From positions 42,879 to 106,878 of the forward strand of contig CANRIX010000004.1 of assembly GCA_947630765.1 (NCBI GenBank): a stretch of DNA of 64,000 nt. Direction: 5' to 3'. This stretch comes from an uncultured Clostridia bacterium (GTDB taxonomy: Bacteria; Bacillota; Clostridia; Oscillospirales; CAG-382). How positions within the stretch are numbered: position 1 is the first letter of the stretch; every line of letters begins with the position of its first letter. Below the pieces are notes generated by a model. It was not told where the DNA came from. It saw only the letters and a list, made by a program, of their open reading frames with translations, and ran no database searches. The position numbers and the translations under genes are program-made. Below are positions 17,912 through 26,688 of this stretch, in pieces.

Positions 17912-18831
17912 TTTAGATTGATATACACCTCCAAAGCCTCGACTTCCTCGGCATTCGTGCGAGAGAGTTGCGCGGAGATATAATAATCACCTTCTGCATC
18001 GATAATAAGCGTTGTGTTATTGATTATCCATGTTTTTGAGAATGTTGCTTCAAGTTTGGAAATAGCGTCAGCTATTGCTTCTTTTTCAATTTGATTTTCC
18101 GCAAGAGAATACATTCCAAGATACTTTGCATTTACGCCGACAACTTCGCCATTCCTATTTACGCTGATTTGAATTGCGTCATTCGTCGGGGTCCCCCAAA
18201 CATATTTTCGATATACCACCGTGTATTGTACGGCTGGTTCCGTATCCGTGTATATCGTTTGTTCGTATGTGTACGCTTGTTGCACTGTTTCCCCGTATAA
18301 ATACCGAATTGTCGCCTCTGCAATGCTTTTGGCTTCGGATTCAGTCAAATCTCCGGGTGCTTGTAAATCGTTTTCATCAAGATCGGCGAAAAACAAAAGC
18401 TCATTTGTGGATACTCTTGTATCTGCTTGAATCGTGTCATTTTTATAGGCGTTAAATTGGCTATAGTCTTTAAGTGCATTTGAAGAGGACAATGCTGTTT
18501 CATAGGTCCCGCTGTATTGCAACGAATACGTTTTACCGTTTAATTCGAGCGTTTTTTGCTTATCCACGTTGCTTGGTTTGCCGATTTCGGTCTTGCCCGA
18601 AAAGGAGAACACTTTTGTTTCCGCATCTTTGAATGTAATGTCAGTTGAATCCTGTTCAACTTTAATCATTTCTCCAGTAGCAGGATAACAATAAATGACA
18701 TAATCTTTAGGTTCAACCGGCAGATCGTTCTTCGTATCGACTCCCAAATCAGATGTGTTCGTACAAGATGTCATAACGGTTGCAAACAGTATACAACCAA
18801 TGATCGTAAATATTTTCTTCAATTTAATCAC
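17908..18831 (-). CDS. Lipoprotein with PepSY-like C-terminal region
   Basis: 307 residues. A lipoprotein signal peptide ends at lipobox 'VMTSC'. The C-terminal half ('LTESEAKSIAEATIRYLYG', then 'IQISVNRNGEVVGVNAKYLG') resembles PepSY/YcdB-type inhibitory or sensor domains, though the match is by eye only. It probably sits on the outer face of the membrane. It belongs to the AT-rich 17.7-23.4 kb cluster but lacks the direct-repeat operator found at three other promoters there. Confidence 0.65.
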   Translation of the reverse strand: MIKLKKIFTIIGCILFATVMTSCTNTSDLGVDTKNDLPVEPKDYVIYCYPATGEMIKVEQDSTDITFKDAETKVFSFSGKTEIGKPSNVDKQKTLELNGKTYSLQYSGTYETALSSSNALKDYSQFNAYKNDTIQADTRVSTNELLFFADLDENDLQAPGDLTESEAKSIAEATIRYLYGETVQQAYTYEQTIYTDTEPAVQYTVVYRKYVWGTPTNDAIQISVNRNGEVVGVNAKYLGMYSLAENQIEKEAIADAISKLEATFSKTWIINNTTLIIDAEGDYYISAQLSRTNAEEVEALEVYINLK

Positions 18832-18936
18832 TCCGCTTTCGTTCCTATCAAGATATTGAATTCTATCGCTGCAATTTTTGAGCCCTTGAAGTATAAGTAC
18901 GGGTGTATTACCGAAGAGAATCCATAAAATGTGTTT

Positions 18937-20115
18937 TTATCCTTCGACAGGGAAAAGAACGTATCCATCGAGAGCGAATCGTTTCACGTCCTCGAACGCA
19001 TATTCGGGGATCGGATTCGATTCCCCTTTTGCATACCGAAAACGCGGAAAGCGGGTCGCGCTCGACAATTCTACGCCTTCGTCGTAGTAAAAGACATACC
19101 TGAAATCAGCGTCAAAGTACAACGCATACATATCACCTTCCCGGAACATATCACCTTCCCGGACATAGGTTCCTTCCGCCACGGCATTGCCGGAATCCAT
19201 TAACGAACACGTTCCATTTGTCGTATCCAGTTTGAAATAAGGGGAAATTTGATAAATGTCCTCAATGTCCCCCGTCGGGAACACGGTCGTTGTAGACTGG
19301 GTTTTATTGGACGAAAATTCAATTGCAATGTCGCCGCGCGTATCTGCAACCCTGAACAGATCCGTAAATCTTTCCCGATCCGTGAAATCCGCGCCGCCGC
19401 CCATAATGAAGAGGAAATAGTCTCTATCCGTATCGGAAGAATACCCGGGGATATAGAAAACGTACTCGGGATACATACTGTTGTACGAAACGGGGTCTCT
19501 GCCGACAGAGAGGATCGCTTCTGCAGCGGTGAAGAAAGCCTTTGGTGAGGACAACGCCTTCAAACGGTACAGAATAATCGTATGAATATCCTTTTCGATC
19601 CGATTCCGGTCAAGAGAGGTCCGCCCCGCAAGAGCCGACACCTCGGAACCTTCCAAAACCGGGAAGCGTTCCGCCGCTTGCGGCGCAGACGAGCCGGGGT
19701 CGAACGCGCCGAGGATCACCGTATCGTATGCCTGATAGAGGCGGATGGAATCCTGAATGACAAAGAATACCTCTTCGGTCGTCAAGGAACGGATGACCTC
19801 TTTTTCATAATTGCTCTGCCAATACTGGTCGAGATATTCTTCAGAGATCACCGTAACGGTTTTTCCGTCCTCGCTGACGTCATACATGGCGCCGAATTTT
19901 TCCTGCAATTCCGATTGCGGCGTAGGCGAGCCGTCGTCTACAAGAATACTGCTGTCCGTGCTGAACAGACTTCCCATGCTGATCTGACTTCCCATGTCAT
20001 ATGCTTTCGCATCCCCGTTTTCGGTTGCAATGACGTGCATACAGCCGACAAGAATGATCGAGGATGCAAGAAGAAGCGCCGAGACAATGCCGAAAAACTT
20101 AAAATTACTTTTCAT
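18937..20115 (-). CDS. Lipoprotein of unknown function in the two-component cluster
   Basis: 392 residues with a lipoprotein signal and lipobox 'ILVGC'. The rest is a soluble extracytoplasmic domain with no family I recognise. It lies downstream of the histidine kinase gene but has its own promoter carrying three 11-base repeats of the putative response-regulator box (20188-20220). That makes it a likely target or accessory sensor of the adjacent two-component system. Near the C-terminus the segment 'YVREGDMFREGDMYALYFD' contains a short duplication (REGDM twice). Confidence 0.6.
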   Translation of the reverse strand: MKSNFKFFGIVSALLLASSIILVGCMHVIATENGDAKAYDMGSQISMGSLFSTDSSILVDDGSPTPQSELQEKFGAMYDVSEDGKTVTVISEEYLDQYWQSNYEKEVIRSLTTEEVFFVIQDSIRLYQAYDTVILGAFDPGSSAPQAAERFPVLEGSEVSALAGRTSLDRNRIEKDIHTIILYRLKALSSPKAFFTAAEAILSVGRDPVSYNSMYPEYVFYIPGYSSDTDRDYFLFIMGGGADFTDRERFTDLFRVADTRGDIAIEFSSNKTQSTTTVFPTGDIEDIYQISPYFKLDTTNGTCSLMDSGNAVAEGTYVREGDMFREGDMYALYFDADFRYVFYYDEGVELSSATRFPRFRYAKGESNPIPEYAFEDVKRFALDGYVLFPVEG

Positions 20116-20180
20116 ACCTCATACCTTCCTTCAATAATTTACTTGGGGGATATCTCAACCCGCGTATTTATTATATCGAA

Positions 20181-20220
20181 AGTATATCACCGACTTATCG
20201 CCAAGTTATTGCCGACTTGT
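20181..20220 (-). promoter_or_regulatory. Putative response-regulator box and promoter, site C
   Basis: Minus strand: three 11-base direct repeats, ACAAGTCGGCA, ATAACTTGGCG and ATAAGTCGGTG, then one base, then -10 TATACT. The repeats occupy the place of a -35 box. They overlap the 3' end of the histidine kinase gene and precede the lipoprotein gene at 20115. Confidence 0.65.
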
Positions 20221-21588
20221 AAAAGTCACGATTATTTTTGTCCCCTGACCGATTTTCGATTCGAACTTCATTTCGGCCTTGTGCGTAAGAACAATTTGTT
20301 TACACAACGCAAGCCCTAAGCCTGCGCCGCCCTCTGCACGGGAACGGGACTTATCTGTACGGTAAAATGGCTCGGTTATGTGCAAGAGCTGTTCTTCGGT
20401 CATCCCTTTCCCGGTATCCTCGATGATTGCCTGACCGCCTGAACAGGACATTTTCACCTTGCCGCCCGCAGAGCACGCCTTGATTGCGTTTTCCGTCAGA
20501 TTATAGAACAGCATGGACAGCAGGGTATCATTGCCTTTGACGGTCATAGGGGTGACGTTGACGGTAATCGTAACCCCCGCATTATCGGCCCGCATTTGTA
20601 GCTTTTCCGCAACGTCAGAAAGGACGACGCCGATGTCGAGATCGGTCATCGCGATTTTGTTTTCGCGGATAAACGCACCGTCGAGCAGAATTTCGGATAT
20701 CTTTTGCAGACGTTCGGATTCGGACAGAATATACTTTGCCGATATCAATCTTCGTTCCTCGGTCGTATTGGCTTTTTCCAGATATTCCGCGTATCCGTGA
20801 ATACTCGTCAGCGGCGTGCGCAGTTCATGCGCCATGTTGTCCACGAGCATCTGCTTCCGCTCGGCTTCGAGCATCTTCGCTTCCGCTTCCCGTTCCAGCG
20901 CTTCCATCTGCTCGTTGATCTTATCCAGCATCAAATTGAAGCTTTTCGCGACGCGTGTGAATTCGTCGTTTCCCTGTTCCTTGACCCGTGCGGAAAAATC
21001 GCCGGTCTCTATTTTTTCGGTGGTTTTACGAAGCGTTTCCAGCGGGCCGGAAAGTTTTTTCAATACGAAATACAGCACGACGGCGAGAACCAAGGAAACC
21101 CCGCCGGCCGTGACCGAATAAACGGTCATAAGGGACCGAAATTCCGTGTCAAGAGATTCGACATTTTTTGCAAGGATCAGTTCATACGCCCCATCGCAGA
21201 TCATAGCCGAAATCAGAATGTGCCTTTTCCCGTCGAAATCCGTGTGGACCATGGTTCCGCTTTCAACGGAATACGGATTTTTGAAATTCGAATACAATTC
21301 TTCGCCGTCTTCCCGAAAGGCGATGAATAATCCCTTGTCGCCGTAATAAGCGCCATATGACTGCATCAGGAAAGAAGGACTCGCCTTTGCACTTGCTTCC
21401 AGTAATGCGTCATAGTCGCGCTCAAACGACATTGCGACGTAGTACTGTTCCGCGGCAACGGCCGTTTCGGTGGCTTCAACGTTTTCCCGATAGGTGTAAA
21501 CCGTGAGGGAAAGAATGCCGACATTCAAGCAGACCAGAAACAACGCAAGGGTAAATAGGTATGTTTTTTGCCAAAATCTCATTTTCAT
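20206..21588 (-). CDS. Sensor histidine kinase (two-component system)
   Basis: 460 residues. The N-terminal helix (about 8-30), an extracytoplasmic region of about 130 residues and the second helix (about 160-185) form the sensor. HAMP follows ('GPLETLRKTTEKIETGDF'), then HisKA with His in 'MAHELRTPLTSIHGYAEYL', and HATPase with N-box 'NLTENAIKAC', 'EDTGKGM' and 'GAGLGLALCKQIV'. It phosphorylates the response regulator encoded just upstream; the genes overlap by four bases. The stimulus is unknown, but the neighbouring targets are membrane proteins and lipoproteins, which hints at envelope sensing. Confidence 0.92.
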   Translation of the reverse strand: MKMRFWQKTYLFTLALFLVCLNVGILSLTVYTYRENVEATETAVAAEQYYVAMSFERDYDALLEASAKASPSFLMQSYGAYYGDKGLFIAFREDGEELYSNFKNPYSVESGTMVHTDFDGKRHILISAMICDGAYELILAKNVESLDTEFRSLMTVYSVTAGGVSLVLAVVLYFVLKKLSGPLETLRKTTEKIETGDFSARVKEQGNDEFTRVAKSFNLMLDKINEQMEALEREAEAKMLEAERKQMLVDNMAHELRTPLTSIHGYAEYLEKANTTEERRLISAKYILSESERLQKISEILLDGAFIRENKIAMTDLDIGVVLSDVAEKLQMRADNAGVTITVNVTPMTVKGNDTLLSMLFYNLTENAIKACSAGGKVKMSCSGGQAIIEDTGKGMTEEQLLHITEPFYRTDKSRSRAEGGAGLGLALCKQIVLTHKAEMKFESKIGQGTKIIVTFTSRQ

Positions 21589-22241
21589 ATCTCAAACCGA
21601 TATCCCGTTTTATACACCGTTTGGATTCGATCCGATATGCCCAATTTCTGGCGGATCCTTTGGATATGAACGTCAACGGTGCGGGAATCCCCTTCGTAGT
21701 CAAAGTCCCAAACAAGTTTCAACAGCTTCTCGCGGGAGAGCGCAAGGTTGCGATTGTTGATCAGCGCTTCGAGCAGATCGAATTCCTTTGGTTTCAATTC
21801 CACCTCAACGCCGGACTTGAATACCCTCCGATTGTCAAACTCGATTCGGATATCATCAAACGCGAAGGTTTTTGCATCCGCTTTCGTCCTGCGAAGCACG
21901 GCTTTCACCCGCTCAACGAGTTCGAGAATATCAAACGGCTTGGTAATATAGTCGTCGGCGCCCAAACGAAGCCCTTTGATTTTGTCCTCTGAAGCGGATT
22001 TTGCCGTAACGAAAATGACCGGCGTGTCCTCGATGGATTCCATGATCTCAAAGCCGGAATACTTGGGCAGCATCACGTCCAGTATGATCAGATCATATTT
22101 CGACTTTAACGCCTCTTCAAGGCCGGTTTCGCCGTCAAATACTTGGTAACAATCGTGTCCGACCAATTCAAGATTGAATTTTACAAGGTCGTTGATCGCT
22201 TTTTCGTCCTCGACGATCAGTATTTTTGCCACGTTTTTCAC
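21585..22241 (-). CDS. OmpR/PhoB-type response regulator
   Basis: 218 residues. Receiver domain with acidic 'EDEK', phospho-acceptor Asp in 'LIILDVMLP', Thr/Ser in 'FVTAKS' and Lys in 'YITKPF'. A C-terminal winged helix ends 'SRTVDVHIQRIRQKLG'. OmpR-type regulators bind tandem direct repeats spaced 10-11 bases, which fits the 11-base repeats found at three promoters in this cluster, including its own (22293-22314). First gene of the kinase operon. Predicted autoregulated activator. Confidence 0.93.
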   Translation of the reverse strand: MKNVAKILIVEDEKAINDLVKFNLELVGHDCYQVFDGETGLEEALKSKYDLIILDVMLPKYSGFEIMESIEDTPVIFVTAKSASEDKIKGLRLGADDYITKPFDILELVERVKAVLRRTKADAKTFAFDDIRIEFDNRRVFKSGVEVELKPKEFDLLEALINNRNLALSREKLLKLVWDFDYEGDSRTVDVHIQRIRQKLGISDRIQTVYKTGYRFEI

Positions 22242-22285
22242 CTCCGCGTTGCCGATTGAGGGTGTAATTTTTCTATTTTATGGAT

Positions 22286-22314
22286 AGTATAGCACGGACT
22301 TGTTTCCAACTTGT
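22286..22314 (-). promoter_or_regulatory. Putative response-regulator box and promoter, site A
   Basis: Minus strand: ACAAGTTGGAA and ACAAGTCCGTG, one base, then -10 TATACT (22291-22286), about 45 bases before the response regulator start. The repeats replace a -35 box, as for PhoB-type activation. Confidence 0.7.
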
Positions 22315-22326
22315 TGCCGGAATAGC

Positions 22327-22360
22327 AAAAATCCCACACTTTTTTCTGTGCGGGATTTTT
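22327..22360 (-). terminator. Terminator of the 22.4-23.4 kb gene pair
   Basis: AAAAATCCCACA / TGTGCGGGATTTTT stem with a T-rich loop, immediately past the 22370 stop; an A-tract and a T-tract flank it on both strands. Confidence 0.75.
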
Positions 22361-22369
22361 GTCAACGAT

Positions 22370-22885
22370 TTACTTGGGGGCAAGGATGACATGATACCAA
22401 TCGTCGTTGATCTTTTTAACCCGGATCTCTTCTTGTTCATCCGGCGAGTTTAGCCATGTCGGCTTCTCATTCGGCGAATAAACAAGTGCGTATCTGGCAT
22501 TTTCTATATGGAACGAAACCCTATTTCCTTGTATTTGGATAATATACAAGCCGGAGTCTTTATCCGGAAAACCGTGATCACAGATAGCTTCAAGCGAAGA
22601 GCTCACATTGTCAGGAATATCCACATACGCATTCGCGTCGGGGTCGTATAATGTCTGACCGTCCGTGTCGGTACGGGAAACAAAAAACCATTTTCCGCCT
22701 TCGGACGCAAAATTTTTTTCGACATATTCTCTGACAACACAAAAGTCAGATTCGAAAGTTTCAAAATCCGCATTGAATTTCCACGTCTCGACATAGCTAA
22801 AATACAGCCACGAAAAAATTTGTAATGCGATGAAAAGAAGAATGAAAGATAATACAAATAGGATTGTTGCAGTTCCCTTTTTCAT
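22370..22885 (-). CDS. Single-pass membrane protein, function unknown
   Basis: 171 residues. One N-terminal membrane helix (about 6-28) is followed by an extracytoplasmic domain with no recognised family. It overlaps the upstream 162-residue membrane protein gene by four bases and shares its promoter, which carries site B. AT-rich like the rest of the cluster. Probably part of the output of the adjacent two-component system (inference). Confidence 0.65.
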   Translation of the reverse strand: MKKGTATILFVLSFILLFIALQIFSWLYFSYVETWKFNADFETFESDFCVVREYVEKNFASEGGKWFFVSRTDTDGQTLYDPDANAYVDIPDNVSSSLEAICDHGFPDKDSGLYIIQIQGNRVSFHIENARYALVYSPNEKPTWLNSPDEQEEIRVKKINDDWYHVILAPK

Positions 22886-23370
22886 CCTTGCGCACTATCC
22901 TCTCGGCTTGTTTTCGTTATCTTAGAAAGCAATCTGTAGGAAATGCTCTGCCCGTTTTTTCTTGAGAAGGATAGGGACATGACAAGTCCGAACACAAACA
23001 GACCTACGAGAAACAGCCAACCCATGCCACCGTCATCGCCTAAGTCATTGTTAACCATGCGGAATGCAGATCTGAGACCATCGGAGCGTTTCATTTGATT
23101 AAAAATCATTCCAACGTACAGGAAAAGCGGAATTTCAGCGGCGGCAATGGGGTCCACATACCACCGAAACAAGCTAAACCGCATAAGGACAGCGACAAGC
23201 ACGGGCGTCATAACGAAAAGCACGCCATACGTCACCGCTATCACGGCGCCAAGGTTATCGGCTTCCCCTGTCAAATCCAGTATCAAAGATGCCGCATAGA
23301 AGAATGCCATATAAACAACTATGGTCAGTATGTAATATAGAAAGTGAAAAATGACGTGCTTCTTTTTCAT
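22882..23370 (-). CDS. Polytopic membrane protein, function unknown
   Basis: 162 residues with four predicted membrane helices (roughly 5-28, 38-62, 72-90 and 115-135) and a basic C-terminal tail. No family recognised. First gene of a two-gene unit that reads from a promoter with putative response-regulator site B about 85 bases upstream. Confidence 0.65.
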   Translation of the reverse strand: MKKKHVIFHFLYYILTIVVYMAFFYAASLILDLTGEADNLGAVIAVTYGVLFVMTPVLVAVLMRFSLFRWYVDPIAAAEIPLFLYVGMIFNQMKRSDGLRSAFRMVNNDLGDDGGMGWLFLVGLFVFGLVMSLSFSRKNGQSISYRLLSKITKTSREDSAQG

Positions 23371-23455
23371 GGAATTGCACCTTTCCTATCAATCATTTTC
23401 TCATAAATTGCTCGTTTCCTCAATGGACTGACATATTCTTCATCCTTCGTGCACG

Positions 23456-23484
23456 ATTGTATCACGCATTTGTTGCCAACTTGT
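23456..23484 (-). promoter_or_regulatory. Putative response-regulator box and promoter, site B
   Basis: Minus strand: ACAAGTTGGCA and ACAAATGCGTG, one base, then -10 TACAAT (23461-23456). Repeat phase and distance to the -10 box are the same as at sites A and C. Confidence 0.65.
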
Positions 23485-23576
23485 ATCCGTGCATACGCAA
23501 TTTTTGAAATTTTCGGCAGAAAAAACTATTTTTTTTCGAAGGAAGCTACGGACCGAAATTTTTTTGCGATTTCCCC

Positions 23577-23605
23577 TTGACAAATACCCCATGGGGGTAT
23601 ATAAT
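23577..23605 (+). promoter_or_regulatory. csoR-copA promoter with copper operator in the spacer
   Basis: TTGACA (23577-23582), exactly 17 bases, TATAAT (23600-23605). The spacer is almost entirely the palindrome ATACCCC-ATG-GGGGTAT, matching the known CsoR operator pattern. CsoR bound here would block RNA polymerase until Cu(I) releases it. Confidence 0.88.
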
Positions 23606-23647
23606 GTGCTTGTGAAACGGGAATTTTACAGGGAAAGGGTGGTCAAA

Positions 23648-23959
23648 ATGGAAAGCAAGACCCCTTGCGAATGCTGCGGCGGGAAGAAAACCGAACGGAG
23701 CGAAGCTGAACGCAAAAAACTTATGAACCGCCTCAACCGCATCGAAGGGCAGGTCCGCGGGATCTGCGGCATGGTTGAACGGGACGCGTACTGTGCGGAT
23801 ATCCTCACGCAATGTGCCGCCGTCAGCGCTGCGCTCAGCGCGTTCAACCGCGAACTGATCGCGAACCACCTGCGCCACTGCGTTGCGCGGGACCTGCGGG
23901 CGGGGAAGGACGAGGTCATCGACGAGCTGGTCGATACGCTGCAAAAGCTGATGAAATAA
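23648..23959 (+). CDS. csoR: CsoR-family copper-sensing repressor
   Basis: 103 residues, the typical helical DUF156/CsoR protein. 'LNRIEGQVRGICGMVE' is the DNA-binding helix signature. The Cu(I) ligands are Cys in 'DAYCADIL' and the His/Cys pair in 'NHLRHCV'. An N-terminal Cys-rich patch ('CECCGG') is unusual and might add metal affinity. ATG 23648 follows a 5' leader; upstream in-frame extension is ruled out because it would include the promoter. Directly upstream of copA and preceded by its own operator, so it is predicted to be autoregulatory. Confidence 0.92.
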   Translation: MESKTPCECCGGKKTERSEAERKKLMNRLNRIEGQVRGICGMVERDAYCADILTQCAAVSAALSAFNRELIANHLRHCVARDLRAGKDEVIDELVDTLQKLMK

Positions 23960-24003
23960 TCCTGCATCCTGCATACAATAATATGTTAGAAAGGGTGAGA
24001 TAA

Positions 24004-26529
24004 ATGGAGCAATACACCGTAACGGGTATGAGCTGTGCGGCGTGCAGTGCGCGTGTGGAAAAGGCGGTCCGCGCCGTGCCGGGGGTGAAAAGCTGTGCGG
24101 TCAGCCTGCTCACCAATTCGATGGGCGTGGAGGGAAGCGCGTCCCCGCAGGCGGTCATCGAGGCGGTGCGGAACGCCGGCTACGGCGCGTCCCTCAAGCG
24201 GCAGGGCGAACGGCAGGCGGCGAGCGCGCCGGAGGATGCGCTGCGCGACACGGAATCCCCGAAGCTGCGTCGCAGATTTCTCGTATCGCTCTTTTTCCTC
24301 GCGATCCTGCTGTACGGTTCGATGGGGAATATGCTGTGGGATTGGCCGCTTCCGCCGTTTTTCGAGGGCAATCACGTCGCGATGGGGCTCGCGCAGCTTC
24401 TGCTGACCGTCATCATCATGGAGATCAACCGCAATTTCTTCATCAGCGGGACAAAGAGCCTGCTCCACCGTGCGCCGAACATGGACGCACTCGTATCGCT
24501 CGGTGCGGCCGCCGCGTTCGGCTACAGCACGTTTTCGCTGTTCGTCATGACCGGCGCACAGGCGCGTGGGGACATGGAAACCGTCATGGCGTGCATGGAC
24601 GGCTTCTATTTCGAGTCCGCCGCCATGATTTTGACGCTCATTACGCTCGGGAAATGGCTGGAGGCGCGAAGCAAGGGCAAGACCACCGACGCGCTCAAGG
24701 GACTTATGAAGCTCGCGCCAAAGACCGCCGTTCTTTTGCGGGACGGCGAAGAGATCACAGTCCCCGTCGAGCAGGTGCGGAAGGGCGATCGGTTCGTCGT
24801 CCGTCCGGGGGAGCAGATCCCGGTCGACGGCGTGGTGACGGAAGGCGGGAGCGCGGTCAACGAATCCTCCCTGACCGGGGAGAGCATCCCGGTCGATAAA
24901 GCGCCGGGGGACGCGGTGTTCGCCGGGACCCTCAACCAGTCCGGCGTGCTGCGGTGCGAAGCGACCCGTGTCGGCGAGGATACGACGCTTTCGCAGATCA
25001 TTCGCATGGTCGGCGACGCGGCGGCGACCAAAGCGCCGATCGCAAAGCTCGCCGACAAGGTGTCCGGGGTGTTCGTCCCGTCGGTCATCGGCGTGGCGTT
25101 GGTGACGTTCGCCGTGTGGCTGTTGGTCGGGCGGACGGTCGGGTTCGCGCTGGCGCGCGGTATCTCGGTGCTGGTCATCAGTTGTCCGTGCGCGTTGGGG
25201 CTTGCGACGCCGGTCGCGATCATGGTCGGGAGCGGCGTCGGCGCGAAGAACGGCGTGCTGTTCAAGACGGCGGCGTCGCTCGAGGAGACCGGGCGTGCGG
25301 AAACCGTCGTGCTGGATAAGACCGGCACGATCACGAAGGGCGAACCGCGCGTGACCGACGTCCTGCCCGCGCCGAGCGTCACGCGGACGGAGCTGCTCTC
25401 CCTCGCCTGCACGCTCGAACGGAACAGCGAACACCCGCTCGCGAAGGCGATCCTGCACTTCGCCGGGGAGGACGGCGTGACCGTCGGGGACTGCACCGAC
25501 TTCCGTGCGCTGCCGGGCAACGGGCTGACCGCCGTCGAGAACGGGGAAACGCTCTGCGGCGGGAACTACGCGATGATGCGGGAGCGGGTGAACGTCCCGG
25601 ACGACCTGCGACGCGCCGCTGAAGCGTTTGCGCAGGACGGAAAGACGCCGCTGTACTTCGCGCGTGGGGAGGCGCTTGCCGGGGTCGTCGCGGTTTCGGA
25701 CGTGCTCAAGGAGGAAAGCCCGCAGGCCATTCGGGAACTGCACGGCATGGGGTTGCGGGTCGTGATGCTGACCGGCGACAACGAGCGCACCGCGAAAGCG
25801 ATTGGTGCGCAGGCGGGCGTCGACGAGGTGGTCGCCGGGGTTCTGCCGGACGGGAAGGCGGCGGTCGTGCGGAAGCTGAAGGCGCAGGGCAAGGTCGTGA
25901 TGGTCGGCGACGGCATCAACGACGCGCCGGCGCTGACCGAGGCGGACATCGGCGCCGCCATCGGCGCGGGGACCGACGTCGCCATCGACGCGGCGGACGT
26001 GGTGCTGATGAAGAGCCGGCTGACGGACGTGCCGGCGGCGATCCGGCTGGGTCGTGCGACGCTGCGGAATATCCGCGAAAACCTGTTCTGGGCGTTCTTG
26101 TACAACGTCATCGGCATTCCGCTCGCGGCGGGGGTGTTCATCGCCCCGTTCGGCTGGCAGCTCAATCCGATGTACGGTGCGGCGGCGATGAGCCTTTCAA
26201 GCTTCTGTGTCGTGACGAACGCCCTGCGGCTGAACCTGCTTCGTATGTACGACGCGAAACACGACAGAAAACGGAAACAAAGACCGAAACGGATACAGAT
26301 ACAAAAGGAGGAAAAACTGGTGGAGAAAACTCTGCAAATTGAAGGCATGATGTGCGGACACTGCGAAGCGCGTGTCAAGAAGGCGCTCGAAGCGCTCGAC
26401 GGCGTAACGCTCGCGACGGTCAGCCATCTTGACGGGACGGCGGTCGTGACGCTTTCGCACGACGTGCCCGACGACGACCTGAAACGGGCGGTCGAGGCGC
26501 AGGACTACAAAGTCACCGCCGTGCGGTAA
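24004..26529 (+). CDS. copA: Copper-exporting P1B-type ATPase CopA with fused C-terminal CopZ-like domain
   Basis: 841 residues. N-terminal heavy-metal domain with MSCAAC (9-14), membrane Cu(I) site CPC (about 393), phosphorylation motif DKTGT (about 438), and hinge GDGINDAP (about 636). The ATPase proper ends near 'NALRLNLLRM'. A lysine/arginine-rich linker and a second complete heavy-metal domain with MMCGHC (about 782) follow. A metal domain at the C-terminus is unusual for CopA. It sits where a separate copZ gene is normally found and still has its own Shine-Dalgarno and GTG start. Exports Cu(I) from the cytoplasm under CsoR control. Confidence 0.93.
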   Translation: MEQYTVTGMSCAACSARVEKAVRAVPGVKSCAVSLLTNSMGVEGSASPQAVIEAVRNAGYGASLKRQGERQAASAPEDALRDTESPKLRRRFLVSLFFLAILLYGSMGNMLWDWPLPPFFEGNHVAMGLAQLLLTVIIMEINRNFFISGTKSLLHRAPNMDALVSLGAAAAFGYSTFSLFVMTGAQARGDMETVMACMDGFYFESAAMILTLITLGKWLEARSKGKTTDALKGLMKLAPKTAVLLRDGEEITVPVEQVRKGDRFVVRPGEQIPVDGVVTEGGSAVNESSLTGESIPVDKAPGDAVFAGTLNQSGVLRCEATRVGEDTTLSQIIRMVGDAAATKAPIAKLADKVSGVFVPSVIGVALVTFAVWLLVGRTVGFALARGISVLVISCPCALGLATPVAIMVGSGVGAKNGVLFKTAASLEETGRAETVVLDKTGTITKGEPRVTDVLPAPSVTRTELLSLACTLERNSEHPLAKAILHFAGEDGVTVGDCTDFRALPGNGLTAVENGETLCGGNYAMMRERVNVPDDLRRAAEAFAQDGKTPLYFARGEALAGVVAVSDVLKEESPQAIRELHGMGLRVVMLTGDNERTAKAIGAQAGVDEVVAGVLPDGKAAVVRKLKAQGKVVMVGDGINDAPALTEADIGAAIGAGTDVAIDAADVVLMKSRLTDVPAAIRLGRATLRNIRENLFWAFLYNVIGIPLAAGVFIAPFGWQLNPMYGAAAMSLSSFCVVTNALRLNLLRMYDAKHDRKRKQRPKRIQIQKEEKLVEKTLQIEGMMCGHCEARVKKALEALDGVTLATVSHLDGTAVVTLSHDVPDDDLKRAVEAQDYKVTAVR
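26304..26322 (+). promoter_or_regulatory. Internal ribosome site and GTG start for a CopZ-like domain
   Basis: AAAGGAGG (26304-26311), eight bases, then GTG (26320-26322) in frame with copA at codon 773. Initiation here would give a free 69-residue copper chaperone of normal CopZ size, in addition to the fused domain. Confidence 0.6.
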
Positions 26530-26534
26530 AAAAG

Positions 26535-26572
26535 GGACGGGGCGCCGGAGCGAAAACGCTTCGGTCCGCCCC
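26535..26572 (+). terminator. Probable terminator of csoR-copA
   Basis: GGGGCG...CCGGAGCG-AAAA-CGCTTCGG...CGCCCC stem-loop directly after the copA stop. The stem is long and GC-rich but no T-run follows, so it may act with Rho or only stabilise the 3' end. Confidence 0.5.
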
Positions 26573-26688
26573 GAACCCTTCGCGATTCGGACGACTTAAC
26601 GAGGTTGGTAAGATTCGTATCGTTTTGCGTGCTGTTTTTTGCAAGCGGGTCGTGGTATTCTATAAGCACAAAGCGCAGGAGGTCATTC

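Noticed and set aside
23095..23340. 81-codon plus-strand frame rich in His and Lys
   Set aside because: Lies wholly opposite the four-helix membrane protein gene at 22882-23370, which has an upstream promoter and coupling to the next gene.
23489..23647. N-terminal extension of csoR
   Set aside because: The extension would run through the promoter and operator at 23577-23605.
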